DNA of 64,000 bases from assembly GCA_002282015.1 (NCBI GenBank), contig NCIJ01000003.1, positions 164,729 to 228,728 of the forward strand, written 5' to 3'. Shown piece after piece: positions 53,513 through 62,876 of the stretch. The translations under genes and the position numbers were made by a program. The notes beneath the pieces were generated by a model. It was not told where the DNA came from. It made no database searches and saw only the letters and a list, made by a program, of their open reading frames with translations. How positions within the stretch are numbered: position 1 is the stretch's first letter; the number at the start of each line of letters is the position of its first letter. The DNA comes from Sulfuricurvum sp. 17-40-25. Lineage in GTDB: Bacteria > Campylobacterota > Campylobacteria > Campylobacterales > Sulfurimonadaceae.

Positions 53513-54543
53513 CTATTGGCAAACATGATATCAATGCAAACGTTTTTATTATTGCTGAACTTTCCGCCAATCACAACGGCTCACTCCAAACAGCACTGGA
53601 TACCATTACCGCAATGAGCCACGCTGGTGCGGATGCTATCAAGCTTCAAACCTACACTCCCGATACTATCACGCTGGATTGCGATACCAATATGTTTACC
53701 ATCTCGCAAGGGACCCTTTGGGACAAACAAAAGTTTTATGATCTGTATGCCCAAGCGATGACCCCATGGGAATGGCATGAAGCTCTTTTTGATCATGCAA
53801 AGAGTCTAGGAATGGAAGCATTTTCATCACCTTTTGATCCAACTGCCGTAGATTTTTTAGAAAATCTTGATGTTCCCGCCTACAAAATCGCCAGTTTTGA
53901 GATCACCGATATTCCCCTCATCGAATACACCGCAACCAAAGGCAAACCCATCATTATCTCTACGGGAATAGCAACACTCGAAGATATTCAAGAGGCATTA
54001 AACGCCTGCCGACGTATGGGTAACAATCAAATCACTCTCCTTAAATGTACCTCTGCTTACCCCGCCGCACCCGAAGAGATGAATCTCCTGACGATTCCTG
54101 ATATGATTGAGCGTTTCGACGTCACGATAGGACTCTCTGATCATACCATGAGTCTCAGTGCTCCCATTGCCGCTGTCGCATTGGGTGCGCGTGTCATTGA
54201 AAAACATTTCATCCTCAGCCGTTCTATGGGGGGAGCCGACAGTGAATTTAGCCTTGAGCCGCAAGAGTTTAAAGCAATGGTCGACGCCGTACGCGACACC
54301 GAAAAATTAATGGGAAAAGTAACTTATGATCTGAGTCCAAAAAGCCTAAAATCACGCGAATTTTCCCGCAGTCTTTTCATCGCCCAAGATGTCAAAGCGG
54401 GTGAAATCCTAACCGTACAAAATGTCCGTTCGGTTCGTCCAGGATTTGGAATGGCTCCTAAATATCTCAAAGAAGTTTTGGGGAAAACGTTTAAAAAAAG
54501 TGCCTCCAAAGGGACCCCGCTTGCCTGGGAATTGATCCAATGA
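53509..54543 (+). CDS. pseI: Pseudaminic acid synthase, PseI
   Basis: A 344-residue NeuB-family enzyme that condenses the 6-deoxy-diacetamido-altrose with phosphoenolpyruvate. The TIM-barrel part carries IAELSANHNGSLQTALD, EAFSSPFDPTAVDFLE and GLSDHTMSLSAP, with the HFIL segment; residues about 285-344 form the SAF domain (RSLFIAQDVKAGEIL...VRSVRPG). Overlaps pseH by 4 nt and the next gene by 4 nt. Confidence 0.95.
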   Translation: MTIGKHDINANVFIIAELSANHNGSLQTALDTITAMSHAGADAIKLQTYTPDTITLDCDTNMFTISQGTLWDKQKFYDLYAQAMTPWEWHEALFDHAKSLGMEAFSSPFDPTAVDFLENLDVPAYKIASFEITDIPLIEYTATKGKPIIISTGIATLEDIQEALNACRRMGNNQITLLKCTSAYPAAPEEMNLLTIPDMIERFDVTIGLSDHTMSLSAPIAAVALGARVIEKHFILSRSMGGADSEFSLEPQEFKAMVDAVRDTEKLMGKVTYDLSPKSLKSREFSRSLFIAQDVKAGEILTVQNVRSVRPGFGMAPKYLKEVLGKTFKKSASKGTPLAWELIQ

Positions 54544-55535
54544 CCATTGCTGTCGTTTCACACGATGCAGGGTGTTCGGAATTACTATGTGCTATGATTT
54601 CCCAACATCGTAATGATGTAAGATGGCATATATTTTCCCATCCCAAAAGTCCAATGGCACTTATATGTGAACATAATGCCCTCCCCTTTACTCCCATCGA
54701 TGATGCGGTACAACAGCTCGAGGTGCTCAATCCTGACGCTTTATTTTTTGGAACGGGATGGCAAGAAAAAGTGGAGCGTCCCTATGTCACCTATGCTAAA
54801 GAGCACGGCATCCCAACCGTCGCATTTCTGGATCACTGGAGCAGTTATCGTGAACGATTTGGTTATCCTGATGAAACATGGGAAACAAATTGCGGAGATT
54901 TTACTGCTGTGCATGATGAGAAAGCGTTACAGCTTGCTTTAGATTTTCACCTTCCTAACCCCATAGCACTCCCCAATCTTTATCTCCAAAAACTGCTCCA
55001 TGAAGCGAAATCTAAAAACATACCTCAAACGCAAAACCTCCTCTTTTTGAGCGAACCCACCGATGCCGTTGCCAAATCTACCTATGGAGATGAAAATTAT
55101 TGGGGATTTACCCAATACACAGCACTTGAAGATATTTTGAAAAACTTTGAGCGGTTTGGATGCACTGGTCTCACCATCCGACTGCATCCCAGCGAAAAGT
55201 CATCAGGATTTAAAAAAATTCTCCAAAAATATCCACACGTACGGGTACAGATCAACGATGCTCACACGTTTGAACTCACCCATCAGCTGCTAAGTGCCAA
55301 AATCATCCTCGGATTTGATACGATGGCGCTCTACACAGCAGCGCTCATGGGTAAAAGTGTCATTTCCTATCTCCCAAGTTCTAACAGAAGTTTTTTACTC
55401 CCGCTCCCCTCTTCCCAACAGCTTCGAACGCTTAAGTCTCTCAAAGCTTCTCACTTATCCCCTATTGCTCTTTCACTGGAAAATTTCGGCATGAATTTTG
55501 CTTTATTTTTGGAAACACTGACCAAAGGCACCTAA
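54540..55535 (+). CDS. Glycosyltransferase-like protein of unknown specificity
   Basis: A 331-residue protein with GT-B-like layout: an N-terminal Rossmann-type half (MTIAVVSHDAGCSELLCAMI, then FGTGWQEKVERPY and FLDHWSSYRERFG) and a C-terminal half with LTIRLHPSEKSSGFKKIL and the donor-site-like GFDTMALYTAALMGKSVISY. No family is recognised. Its position right after pseI and before the oxidoreductase suggests it adds a sugar, or hydrolyses a sugar nucleotide as PseG does. Overlaps pseI by 4 nt. Confidence 0.65.
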   Translation: MTIAVVSHDAGCSELLCAMISQHRNDVRWHIFSHPKSPMALICEHNALPFTPIDDAVQQLEVLNPDALFFGTGWQEKVERPYVTYAKEHGIPTVAFLDHWSSYRERFGYPDETWETNCGDFTAVHDEKALQLALDFHLPNPIALPNLYLQKLLHEAKSKNIPQTQNLLFLSEPTDAVAKSTYGDENYWGFTQYTALEDILKNFERFGCTGLTIRLHPSEKSSGFKKILQKYPHVRVQINDAHTFELTHQLLSAKIILGFDTMALYTAALMGKSVISYLPSSNRSFLLPLPSSQQLRTLKSLKASHLSPIALSLENFGMNFALFLETLTKGT

Positions 55536-56498
55536 ATGGGCGAACCGCTCAAAGCACTTATTATCGGCGCAGGAAGCATTGGCGGTCTCATTGACTCTCA
55601 GAGTTCTGCCTCCATTGCCAGTCACGCACATGCCTACTCCAAACATCCACGTACACAGCTAAGTGCTATTTGCGAGCCCTCCGAGCTTAATGTCTTCGCT
55701 TTTATGGAGCGATGGGGAGAAGTGTGTCGCTATACCAATGTTGATGAGATAAGCCATGATGAACACTTTGATATTGCTTCTATTTCCTCATCAACGGCGG
55801 CCCATTTTCATGATTTAACCGCACTGTTGCAACGCCCTGACTGTTCCTATATCCTTTGTGAAAAACCACTCGTTGCCACCAAAGAAGAGTTTCATTCTCT
55901 CTCCTCACAACTTCAGCGTACGAATAAAAAAATACTTATCCACCTCATGCGCCGATACAATCCGTCGTTTATTGCCCTTTCCTCACGAATTCATGATCAA
56001 GAGTTTGGAAAATCCCTTGGATTTCAAGGGGTATGCACGAAAGGATTGCTCCACAACGGTTCTCACCTCATGGGTGTCCTGAGCCATTTTTTAGGAAATC
56101 TAACCGCCATTAAACCCTGTCGAGCGTCCCATTGCCATAGTGATTTATGCGGAGAGTTCGGTATTTCACTTGAACGTGGTGATGGAACCATATCGGTTCT
56201 TGGGACTTCTGCTTATTCCTTGTTTGAACTTACCCTATGGTTCGAAACAGGCGTCATCAAGATTCTCGAGGGAGGCGATAAAATCGAAATTTATTCTAAA
56301 ATCCCCTCACCCACTTATGAAGGGTATTTCACCCTTACCCTACGGGAAACGATTATGACTAACCTCTCACATTACGCACTTGACTCTCTTGAATTTTTGC
56401 TTCGTGAAAGCCCTGAAACGTGCAGTCAAATTTTCAAAGAACATCTCCAAATTCACGAATACATTTTTCAAACTTTTGCAAAGGTGTACCCATCATGA
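55536..56498 (+). CDS. NAD-dependent oxidoreductase, Gfo/Idh/MocA family
   Basis: A 320-residue enzyme with N-terminal Rossmann motif IIGAGSIGG (9-17), the family's EKP signature with catalytic Lys110 (LCEKPLVATKEE) and a His at about 177 (LLHNGSHLMG) in the substrate site. Such enzymes oxidise a sugar or cyclitol hydroxyl to a ketone. It follows the glycosyltransferase-like gene without a gap and its stop overlaps the start of the aminotransferase gene (ATGA), which suggests that its ketone product goes to that aminotransferase. Substrate unknown. Confidence 0.85.
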   Translation: MGEPLKALIIGAGSIGGLIDSQSSASIASHAHAYSKHPRTQLSAICEPSELNVFAFMERWGEVCRYTNVDEISHDEHFDIASISSSTAAHFHDLTALLQRPDCSYILCEKPLVATKEEFHSLSSQLQRTNKKILIHLMRRYNPSFIALSSRIHDQEFGKSLGFQGVCTKGLLHNGSHLMGVLSHFLGNLTAIKPCRASHCHSDLCGEFGISLERGDGTISVLGTSAYSLFELTLWFETGVIKILEGGDKIEIYSKIPSPTYEGYFTLTLRETIMTNLSHYALDSLEFLLRESPETCSQIFKEHLQIHEYIFQTFAKVYPS

Positions 56499-57793
56499 TA
56501 CTTGCAATCAACGGCGGTGACAAACTTCGTACCGCTCCTTTTCCTGCGTATAATACCATTGGGGCAGAAGAAGAAGAGGCCGTTTTACGCGTTTTACGCA
56601 GCGGTAAACTTTCCACCTATCTGGGGACATGGCATGACGATTTTTACGGTGGGCCTGAAGTACGCGCACTTGAGCGTGAATGGGGTGAATATTTCGGTGT
56701 CAAACACGCCATAAGCGTCAATTCGGCTACATCAGGCCTTTATGCTGCGGTAGGTGCATGCGGTATCAGCCCTGGGGATGAAGTGATTGTCTCAGCCTAC
56801 ACAATGAGTGCTTCTGCAACCGCGGCTCTCGTGTATGGTGCTATCCCTGTCTTTGCCGATATCGAAGAAGAGTATTACTGCCTCGATGTCAACAGCATCG
56901 AGTCTAAAATCACCCCTTGCACCAAAGCGATTATTGTCGTCGATATCTTCGGACAGCCTTATGATCGTGATGCCATCAATGCCCTCGCGAAAAAGCACAA
57001 CCTCTTTGTGATCGAGGATGCCGCACAAGCTCCCGGAGCAATGTTAGACGGTAAATTTGCGGGAACACTGGGAGACATTGGGATTTATTCACTCAACTAC
57101 CACAAACACATTCACAGCGGTGAGGGGGGAATTATCGTCACCGATAATGATGCTCTCGCTCACAAACTGCGTCTCATCCGTAACCATGCCGAAGCTGTCC
57201 TCTCTGCCAAAGGGATCGAAGACAAAAGCGAACTCATCAACATGGTGGGATTTAACTACCGCATGACAGAGATCGAAGCGGCTATTGCCAGAGAACAGCT
57301 TAAAAAGCTTCCCGATTTACTAACACAGCGGTTAGCCAATACCCACTACTTCAACGAGAAATTAGCCCAAATTCCCTGCATCATTCCAACCAAAATTCGC
57401 CCATATTCCAAACACGCGTTTTACGTCCATCCTCTCCAGTTTGATGAAAAAACAGCTGGCATGCACCGTAACCGTTTTATCGATGCTGTCAAAGCCGAAC
57501 TTCCCCCGACTCTATTACGTGAGGAATCTGCAGTGCTATTGAGTTACGGCTATGTCAAGCCGCTGTATCTCCAACCGCTGTATCAAGAGCGCATTGCCTT
57601 TGGACGCGATGGCTATCCGTTTAGCCTCAGTGACGTCACCTATCCAAAAGGGCTTTGCCCAGTAACAGAGAATATGCATTATAACCGTTTGATAACGCAT
57701 GAATTTATGCGTCCCGGTATGACTCAAAACGATATGAACGATGTCGTGCATGCATTTGAGAAAGTGTGGAAAAATCGTGAGGAATTGTTGTGA
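56495..57793 (+). CDS. DegT/DnrJ/EryC1/StrS aminotransferase
   Basis: A 432-residue PLP enzyme. The cofactor lysine is Lys204 in SLNYHKHIHSGEGG; Asp175 lies in EDAAQAPGA and the N-terminus MILAINGGDKLRTAPF is of the type found in aminocyclitol and StsC-like enzymes. It is longer than PseC (375), with an insertion around residue 330-390. The ATG chosen overlaps the oxidoreductase stop and gives the family's normal N-terminus. It probably aminates a keto-sugar made by the preceding enzyme. Confidence 0.88.
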   Translation: MILAINGGDKLRTAPFPAYNTIGAEEEEAVLRVLRSGKLSTYLGTWHDDFYGGPEVRALEREWGEYFGVKHAISVNSATSGLYAAVGACGISPGDEVIVSAYTMSASATAALVYGAIPVFADIEEEYYCLDVNSIESKITPCTKAIIVVDIFGQPYDRDAINALAKKHNLFVIEDAAQAPGAMLDGKFAGTLGDIGIYSLNYHKHIHSGEGGIIVTDNDALAHKLRLIRNHAEAVLSAKGIEDKSELINMVGFNYRMTEIEAAIAREQLKKLPDLLTQRLANTHYFNEKLAQIPCIIPTKIRPYSKHAFYVHPLQFDEKTAGMHRNRFIDAVKAELPPTLLREESAVLLSYGYVKPLYLQPLYQERIAFGRDGYPFSLSDVTYPKGLCPVTENMHYNRLITHEFMRPGMTQNDMNDVVHAFEKVWKNREELL

Positions 57794-58332
57794 AAATTCA
57801 GGGTGAACGTCTGTATTTACGCCCACTGGAAAAGAGAGATGCCCATGGAGACTATCCTTCTTGGCTAAACAATCCCGAAGTATGCCGCTATAACTCCCAT
57901 GGAGAACACCTCTACACCACTGAAATGGCACAAAGCTATATTGCCAGCGTGAGCGATAATCCAGCCTACACTGTTTTTGCCATCTGTTTAAAAGAAAACA
58001 ATCAGCACATTGGAAACCTCTCTTTACAACAAATTTCACTCAAAAACCGCAGTGCTGAGTTTGCAATTTTGATTGGAGACCCTTCCGCTTACGGAAAAGG
58101 GATCGGATATGAAGCAGGGAAACTTTTACTTGATTACGCTTTTCATACCTTGAAGCTACATCGAATCCATTGCGGAACGCATACTGACAATGTCGGAATG
58201 CAAAAACTTGCACTTAAGCTGGGATTCACACAAGAAGGAAAACGACGGGATGCCATTTTCAAAAATGGTGAATTTGCCGATATAGTGGAATACGGATTAC
58301 TTTATAACGATTTTTTAAAAGGTCAAAAATGA
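57790..58332 (+). CDS. GNAT acetyltransferase, RimJ/RimL type
   Basis: A 180-residue GNAT protein with MKIQGERLYLRPLEKRDAHG, an acetyl-CoA site DPSAYGKGIGYEAGKLLL and the NVGMQKLALKLGFTQEGKRR end, as in RimJ/RimL N-acetyltransferases. Context points to a sugar amino group rather than a ribosomal protein: it sits right behind an oxidoreductase and an aminotransferase. The start is GTG in a GTGA overlap with the aminotransferase stop; its stop overlaps the next ATG. Confidence 0.82.
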   Translation: MKIQGERLYLRPLEKRDAHGDYPSWLNNPEVCRYNSHGEHLYTTEMAQSYIASVSDNPAYTVFAICLKENNQHIGNLSLQQISLKNRSAEFAILIGDPSAYGKGIGYEAGKLLLDYAFHTLKLHRIHCGTHTDNVGMQKLALKLGFTQEGKRRDAIFKNGEFADIVEYGLLYNDFLKGQK

Positions 58333-59432
58333 CAGGCGATTACGGGAAACCTCTTTACAAAGAGTATTTACAATATTGTATGCGCTGCTGCATGCCAAGC
58401 TCAAACGAAGGTATGCAGTTTGATGAACTGGGCATCTGTTTAGCCTGCCGTGCGCAAGAGCAAAAAATGCGTATTAACTGGAAAAAAAGCGAAGCTGTTT
58501 TACGCGAAACTCTCGAAAGTTACAAGAAAAAAGCGGGAGACAATTATGACTGCATCATCCCCATAAGCGGAGGAAAAGACAGCGTATTTCAGCTTCACGT
58601 CCTTAAAAAAGTATACGGGATGAAACCCCTGGCAGTAACCTTTAATCATAATTGGTATTCTGAAACGGGTAAATACAACCTTGACAATGCTCTCGAAAAA
58701 CTCGAAATCGACCATATTATGTTCACCCCCAACAAAGCACTTGTTAAAAAACTGTTTGTAAAATCCTTTTACAAAATTGGCGATTCCTGTTGGCATTGTC
58801 ACGCCGGCGTCGGGGCTTTTCCTTTGCAAATTGCCGTCAAATACAATATCCCGCTTCTCATTTGGGGAGAATCCGTTTGTGAAAGCAGCGGTCGTGCCGA
58901 TTTCAAAGACAACGTCCAAAAATTTGATCGTGACTACTTCACCAAAGTTTCCGCGAAACTTTTTCCTGAGCAGATGATCGACGAAGAGATCACACGCAAA
59001 GATCTAGCCCCTTTTGCACTTCCAAGTTACGAAGATATTGAACGTGTTGGCGTGGTGGGTCTGCATCTTGGAGATTACCTTTTTTGGGATGATGAGCGCC
59101 AAATGGAATTCATCAAAAAAGAGTACGATTGGAAAGAAGAACACCGTCCAGGACATTACAAAGGATTTAAAGGCAATGAGTGTAAATTTGAGACACTCCA
59201 TGACCATATGAAATTTGTTAAACGCGGTTTCGGACGCGGAACGGATCAGGCAAGCGCCGATGTTCGTGCAGGTCTCCTCACACGCGAAGAGGGATTTGAA
59301 GTCGCTAAAAAATACGATCAGCAACGACCGGTCTACCTTGATGAATTTCTAGATATGGCAAACATCACGGAAGAAGAATACACCAATGTCCTCAAAGCAA
59401 TGCGCCAAGGCAAATTCAAAGAGAGCCTATGA
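58329..59432 (+). CDS. N-acetyl sugar amidotransferase (PseA/WbpG family)
   Basis: A 367-residue ATP-dependent amidotransferase. The N-terminal zinc-type motif has Cys17, Cys20, Cys37 and Cys40, and the PP-loop SGGKDS is at 80-85 (IPISGGKDSVF). Members such as Campylobacter PseA and Pseudomonas WbpG turn an acetamido into an acetamidino group on a nonulosonic acid or sugar; they need ammonia from a glutamine amidotransferase, often encoded nearby as HisH/HisF. None is present here. The last gene after it is an amidase overlapping by 4 nt. Confidence 0.88.
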   Translation: MTGDYGKPLYKEYLQYCMRCCMPSSNEGMQFDELGICLACRAQEQKMRINWKKSEAVLRETLESYKKKAGDNYDCIIPISGGKDSVFQLHVLKKVYGMKPLAVTFNHNWYSETGKYNLDNALEKLEIDHIMFTPNKALVKKLFVKSFYKIGDSCWHCHAGVGAFPLQIAVKYNIPLLIWGESVCESSGRADFKDNVQKFDRDYFTKVSAKLFPEQMIDEEITRKDLAPFALPSYEDIERVGVVGLHLGDYLFWDDERQMEFIKKEYDWKEEHRPGHYKGFKGNECKFETLHDHMKFVKRGFGRGTDQASADVRAGLLTREEGFEVAKKYDQQRPVYLDEFLDMANITEEEYTNVLKAMRQGKFKESL

Positions 59433-60781
59433 ACCTAACCCATCTCACTGTAACCCAATTGCTAGAGCAATTGGAAGCAAAAGCCATTACACCCCAAGAG
59501 ATTGCACAAGCATCTTTGCAACAAATACGAGAGATTGATCCTACCGTACATGCATGGGAATTTATTGATGAAGAGGTGATACAAGCTCAGCTTACCAAAA
59601 TCAACACCTATGCACAAACCGACTATCCTCTTTACGCTATTCCTATCGGCGTCAAAGATATCTACAACACCTATGATATGCCAACTCAAATGGGTTCCCC
59701 CATCTGGAAAGACTTTACCCCCGGCAACGACGCACGCATGGTTCACTATCTCAGACGCTCAGGCGCACTCATACTTGGCAAAACAGTCACCGCCGAATTC
59801 GCCGTCCATTATCAAAACAAAACGCGCAATCCGCACGATCTATTACGCAGCCCCGGAACCTCGTCCAGCGGTTCATGCGTTGCCGTAGCAACAGGAATGG
59901 TTCCCGTAGCACTTGGAAGCCAAACGGCAGGTTCCATCAGCCGTCCTGCAAGCTATTGCGGAATTTACGGTTTTAAACCGACTTTTGGTGTGCTTCCGCG
60001 TATAGGGGTTTTAAAAACCACTGATTCTCTCGATACCCTTGGATTTTTTGCCCGCAGCGTGGAGGATTTAGCCCTCATTTTTGAGGCATCCCGTGTTCGT
60101 GGAGAAAACTATGAGTACGTTCATCGCTACATTGACAACTATCGCACTGCTCCTGAAAAAAAATTTCGTATCGGAATCGTCAAACACCCAAAATGGGATC
60201 TTGCCTCTGATACAGCAAAAACAGCCTTTGAACAATGGTGTTGCACTTTGCAATCTCCCCGCTTGGAGATTGAGGAGGTAACGTTACCTGCATTTTGTGA
60301 AACCATCCACGCAACGCATCAATGCATTTACGATAAATCGCTCGCCTATTATTTTAAAGACGAATACGCCCAACACACCCTGATGAGTCCTATCTTTTAT
60401 GACATTATCCAAGACGGAAATAAAATCACCAAAGAACAATATCAAGAAGCATTGGAAAAACAATCTCGTGAAACAGTGGCTTTTAATGATTGGTTAGAGT
60501 CTTACGATATTTTACTCACTCTAGCTACTGCCGATGAAGCTCCTGTCGGATTGACAACCCCTGATACTCCTGATGCCAATCTTATTTGGACCTACTTAGG
60601 ACTTCCTTGTGCAACTATCCCCGTGCTAAAAGGGGAAAACGGTTTACCCATAGGGGTCAGTGTTGTTGCAGGAAAATATCGTGATACACTATTACTTGAT
60701 TTTCTTAAATACCTAACGACAATAAATATCTTAACGACAGTTCTACCAATATCTCCCGCTAATACTAAGGAACCCGTATGA
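59429..60781 (+). CDS. Amidase-signature family hydrolase
   Basis: A 450-residue amidase. The catalytic triad is intact: Lys76 (IPIGVKDIYN), cis-Ser about 145-146 (PGTSSSGSCVA) and nucleophile Ser169 (SQTAGSISRPAS). It resembles GatA-type amidases that release ammonia from an amide, but whole families of other amides are split by the same fold. The start overlaps the amidotransferase stop (ATGA) and the end overlaps the Maf gene by 4 nt. Position suggests the amide is nitrogen supply or sugar-modification substrate in the same pathway. Confidence 0.85.
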   Translation: MNLTHLTVTQLLEQLEAKAITPQEIAQASLQQIREIDPTVHAWEFIDEEVIQAQLTKINTYAQTDYPLYAIPIGVKDIYNTYDMPTQMGSPIWKDFTPGNDARMVHYLRRSGALILGKTVTAEFAVHYQNKTRNPHDLLRSPGTSSSGSCVAVATGMVPVALGSQTAGSISRPASYCGIYGFKPTFGVLPRIGVLKTTDSLDTLGFFARSVEDLALIFEASRVRGENYEYVHRYIDNYRTAPEKKFRIGIVKHPKWDLASDTAKTAFEQWCCTLQSPRLEIEEVTLPAFCETIHATHQCIYDKSLAYYFKDEYAQHTLMSPIFYDIIQDGNKITKEQYQEALEKQSRETVAFNDWLESYDILLTLATADEAPVGLTTPDTPDANLIWTYLGLPCATIPVLKGENGLPIGVSVVAGKYRDTLLLDFLKYLTTINILTTVLPISPANTKEPV

Positions 60782-62826
60782 ATGAAACATCTATTTCCCT
60801 TGATACCGTTTATGGCAAAAATATTCAAGCTCTTTTCTCAGTCAACTCAGCGTTGGCTCTTGAGATCTTCTCTATTCAAGAAAATAAACAATTTGAGCTT
60901 TTTCAAGGAGAAGATCCCGTTGCTATAAACCTTCTTGATTTAAACAATCATATTTTTATGTATGACAACCCTGTATCCGATGTTTTAACGCTCAGTGAAA
61001 GCAAACAAAGCCACTCATCTTATCACTATCGTTACATATACGGTATTGCCAACGGCATCTATTTAAAAATGGCTTTAGACTCTTCAGCAATCAAAAGAAT
61101 TGTCTTATTTGAATCCAATTATGAACTATTGTACATTGTGTTCAATTTGATTGATTTTTCAAAAGAAATTACTGAAGAAAAACTCGTCATCGAATCGACA
61201 AAGGAGTTTGATTTCACAGATGCCTATCAATATTTCAATGAACATGAAAGTCAGCTTTTTGCCAGACTCTTCGAACTTGAAGTTTCTGCGGACTACTATA
61301 TAAAAACCGCTTATGACAATATTGCAAAAATAACGAATGTGTTAACAGAAACTCTTTTGCAAGTGGTCATGGGTCATGGGAACTGCCCTATCGATTCTCT
61401 TATGGGGATAGAACATCATTTTACCAATCTGCCCGATATGATCAAAGGGCCAAAATTTACGAAAATTTTTGGGAAAGGGCAGGGAGACACTGTCATTATT
61501 GTTTCAACAGGGCCCAGCTTGACGAAACAAATTCCTTTATTGAAAAAAATTCAAGACCACGTAACCATCATCAGTGTCGATGCAAGTTTCCCAATTTTGG
61601 AAAAAAATGGGATTAAGCCTGATTTTGTAACCGTACTGGAACGGGTACCGGAAACAGGAAAGTTTTTTGAAAACAACTCGTTGGAATTTCAAAAAGATGT
61701 TAATTTTGTTTGTGTTTCCATTATCCATAAAGCGGTCAAAGATGCGATAAGAAACGGAAACTTATTTTTACAAATGCGCCCTCACGGCTATACCAAGTAT
61801 TTTGGACTTGATGATTATGGCTATTTGGGCAGCGGTATGAGTGCAGCAAATTTAGCGCATGAACTCGCCGTCATGTTAAATTTTAAGAATATTATTTTTA
61901 TTGGGCAAGATCTCGCATTTGGCGAAGACAATACCTCGCATGCCCAAGATCATACCTTTACCATTAACGAAGAAAAACCTGAAGGGCATGATATCTTCAC
62001 TCTAAAATATGGAGGAGAAGGTACTATCCGAACAACGTTCTACTGGAATATTTTTAGAAATACCATTCAAGACATTATCAAAAAAACAGCTTCATTTATT
62101 ACCACCATCAATGCTACCGAAGGAGGGGCCCATATCTTAGGTGCGACCGAAATGCCCTTTGCTCAAGCTATCGAAAAATACATTGATTTCTCACTAACCA
62201 AACAACCGTTGTCAATTGAGTATCCAGATACCGAAGAAGTCAAACATAATACCCAACAAATGATTGATAAAACAAATTTTATCCTCAAAGAAGCCGTTGA
62301 TAAACAAGAGATGATTGAAGATTTATTTATCCAGATTCAAGATGCCTCTGAGAAGCTCGTAGAACTCAATGAAACCAACAGGCTAGAAGATATAGATTTT
62401 GACCATCTGCAAGAGCTAAGTGATAAATTGGATGAGATTAAAGATATTATTGACAATAAACAATTCAATCAAATGTTTTTTGATACCATTCAATCTTTCA
62501 TGATTCATCTTGAAATTGATTTAGCAGAGGTCTACACCAGCAATCCACAATCTGATATAGAAAAAAAAGCAAAACTGATTGATTGGATTATGCGCCATCG
62601 CTATTGGCTTTTCGTCATTGCCGGGGGAATTGATGCTCAGTTTGGCACTATCGTTAAAGCAATTGAGCAATGGTCTCCTGAACTGTTAGAACATATTACC
62701 ATACCTCAAAAACGAAGTCTCAGTGTTGATCATGAAAAATATGAGTATTTAAAAGCAAAAGCACTGAAAGAAGAAGAAGCCTTATTTGAGCTGATTAATT
62801 CCATGAAAATAAATGAAACAACTTAA
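60778..62826 (+). CDS. Motility-associated factor (Maf) glycosyltransferase
   Basis: A 682-residue protein of the Maf/DUF115 family. The central domain has the family's VSTGPSLTKQIPLL, SVDASFPILEKNGIKPD and GMSAANLAHELAVML with IFIGQDLAF; the C-terminal half is helical (EEVKHNTQQMIDKTNFILKE). Maf proteins transfer pseudaminic or legionaminic acid to flagellin Ser/Thr residues in the cytoplasm. It is the last gene of the sigma-54 unit, overlapping the amidase gene, and faces a flagellin gene, its probable acceptor. Confidence 0.92.
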   Translation: MNETSISLDTVYGKNIQALFSVNSALALEIFSIQENKQFELFQGEDPVAINLLDLNNHIFMYDNPVSDVLTLSESKQSHSSYHYRYIYGIANGIYLKMALDSSAIKRIVLFESNYELLYIVFNLIDFSKEITEEKLVIESTKEFDFTDAYQYFNEHESQLFARLFELEVSADYYIKTAYDNIAKITNVLTETLLQVVMGHGNCPIDSLMGIEHHFTNLPDMIKGPKFTKIFGKGQGDTVIIVSTGPSLTKQIPLLKKIQDHVTIISVDASFPILEKNGIKPDFVTVLERVPETGKFFENNSLEFQKDVNFVCVSIIHKAVKDAIRNGNLFLQMRPHGYTKYFGLDDYGYLGSGMSAANLAHELAVMLNFKNIIFIGQDLAFGEDNTSHAQDHTFTINEEKPEGHDIFTLKYGGEGTIRTTFYWNIFRNTIQDIIKKTASFITTINATEGGAHILGATEMPFAQAIEKYIDFSLTKQPLSIEYPDTEEVKHNTQQMIDKTNFILKEAVDKQEMIEDLFIQIQDASEKLVELNETNRLEDIDFDHLQELSDKLDEIKDIIDNKQFNQMFFDTIQSFMIHLEIDLAEVYTSNPQSDIEKKAKLIDWIMRHRYWLFVIAGGIDAQFGTIVKAIEQWSPELLEHITIPQKRSLSVDHEKYEYLKAKALKEEEALFELINSMKINETT

Positions 62827-62841
62827 ATTCTTTCACAATCC

Positions 62842-62862
62842 GTGCACTATCAAATAGCGCAC
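62842..62862. terminator. Convergent terminator hairpin
   Basis: GTGC-A-CTAT pairs with ATAG-C-GCAC around a CAA loop (one mismatch), between the convergent Maf and flagellin genes. A second small hairpin (AGTC/GACT) follows at 62863-62873. Confidence 0.55.
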
Positions 62863-62876
62863 AGTCTAAGACTAAC

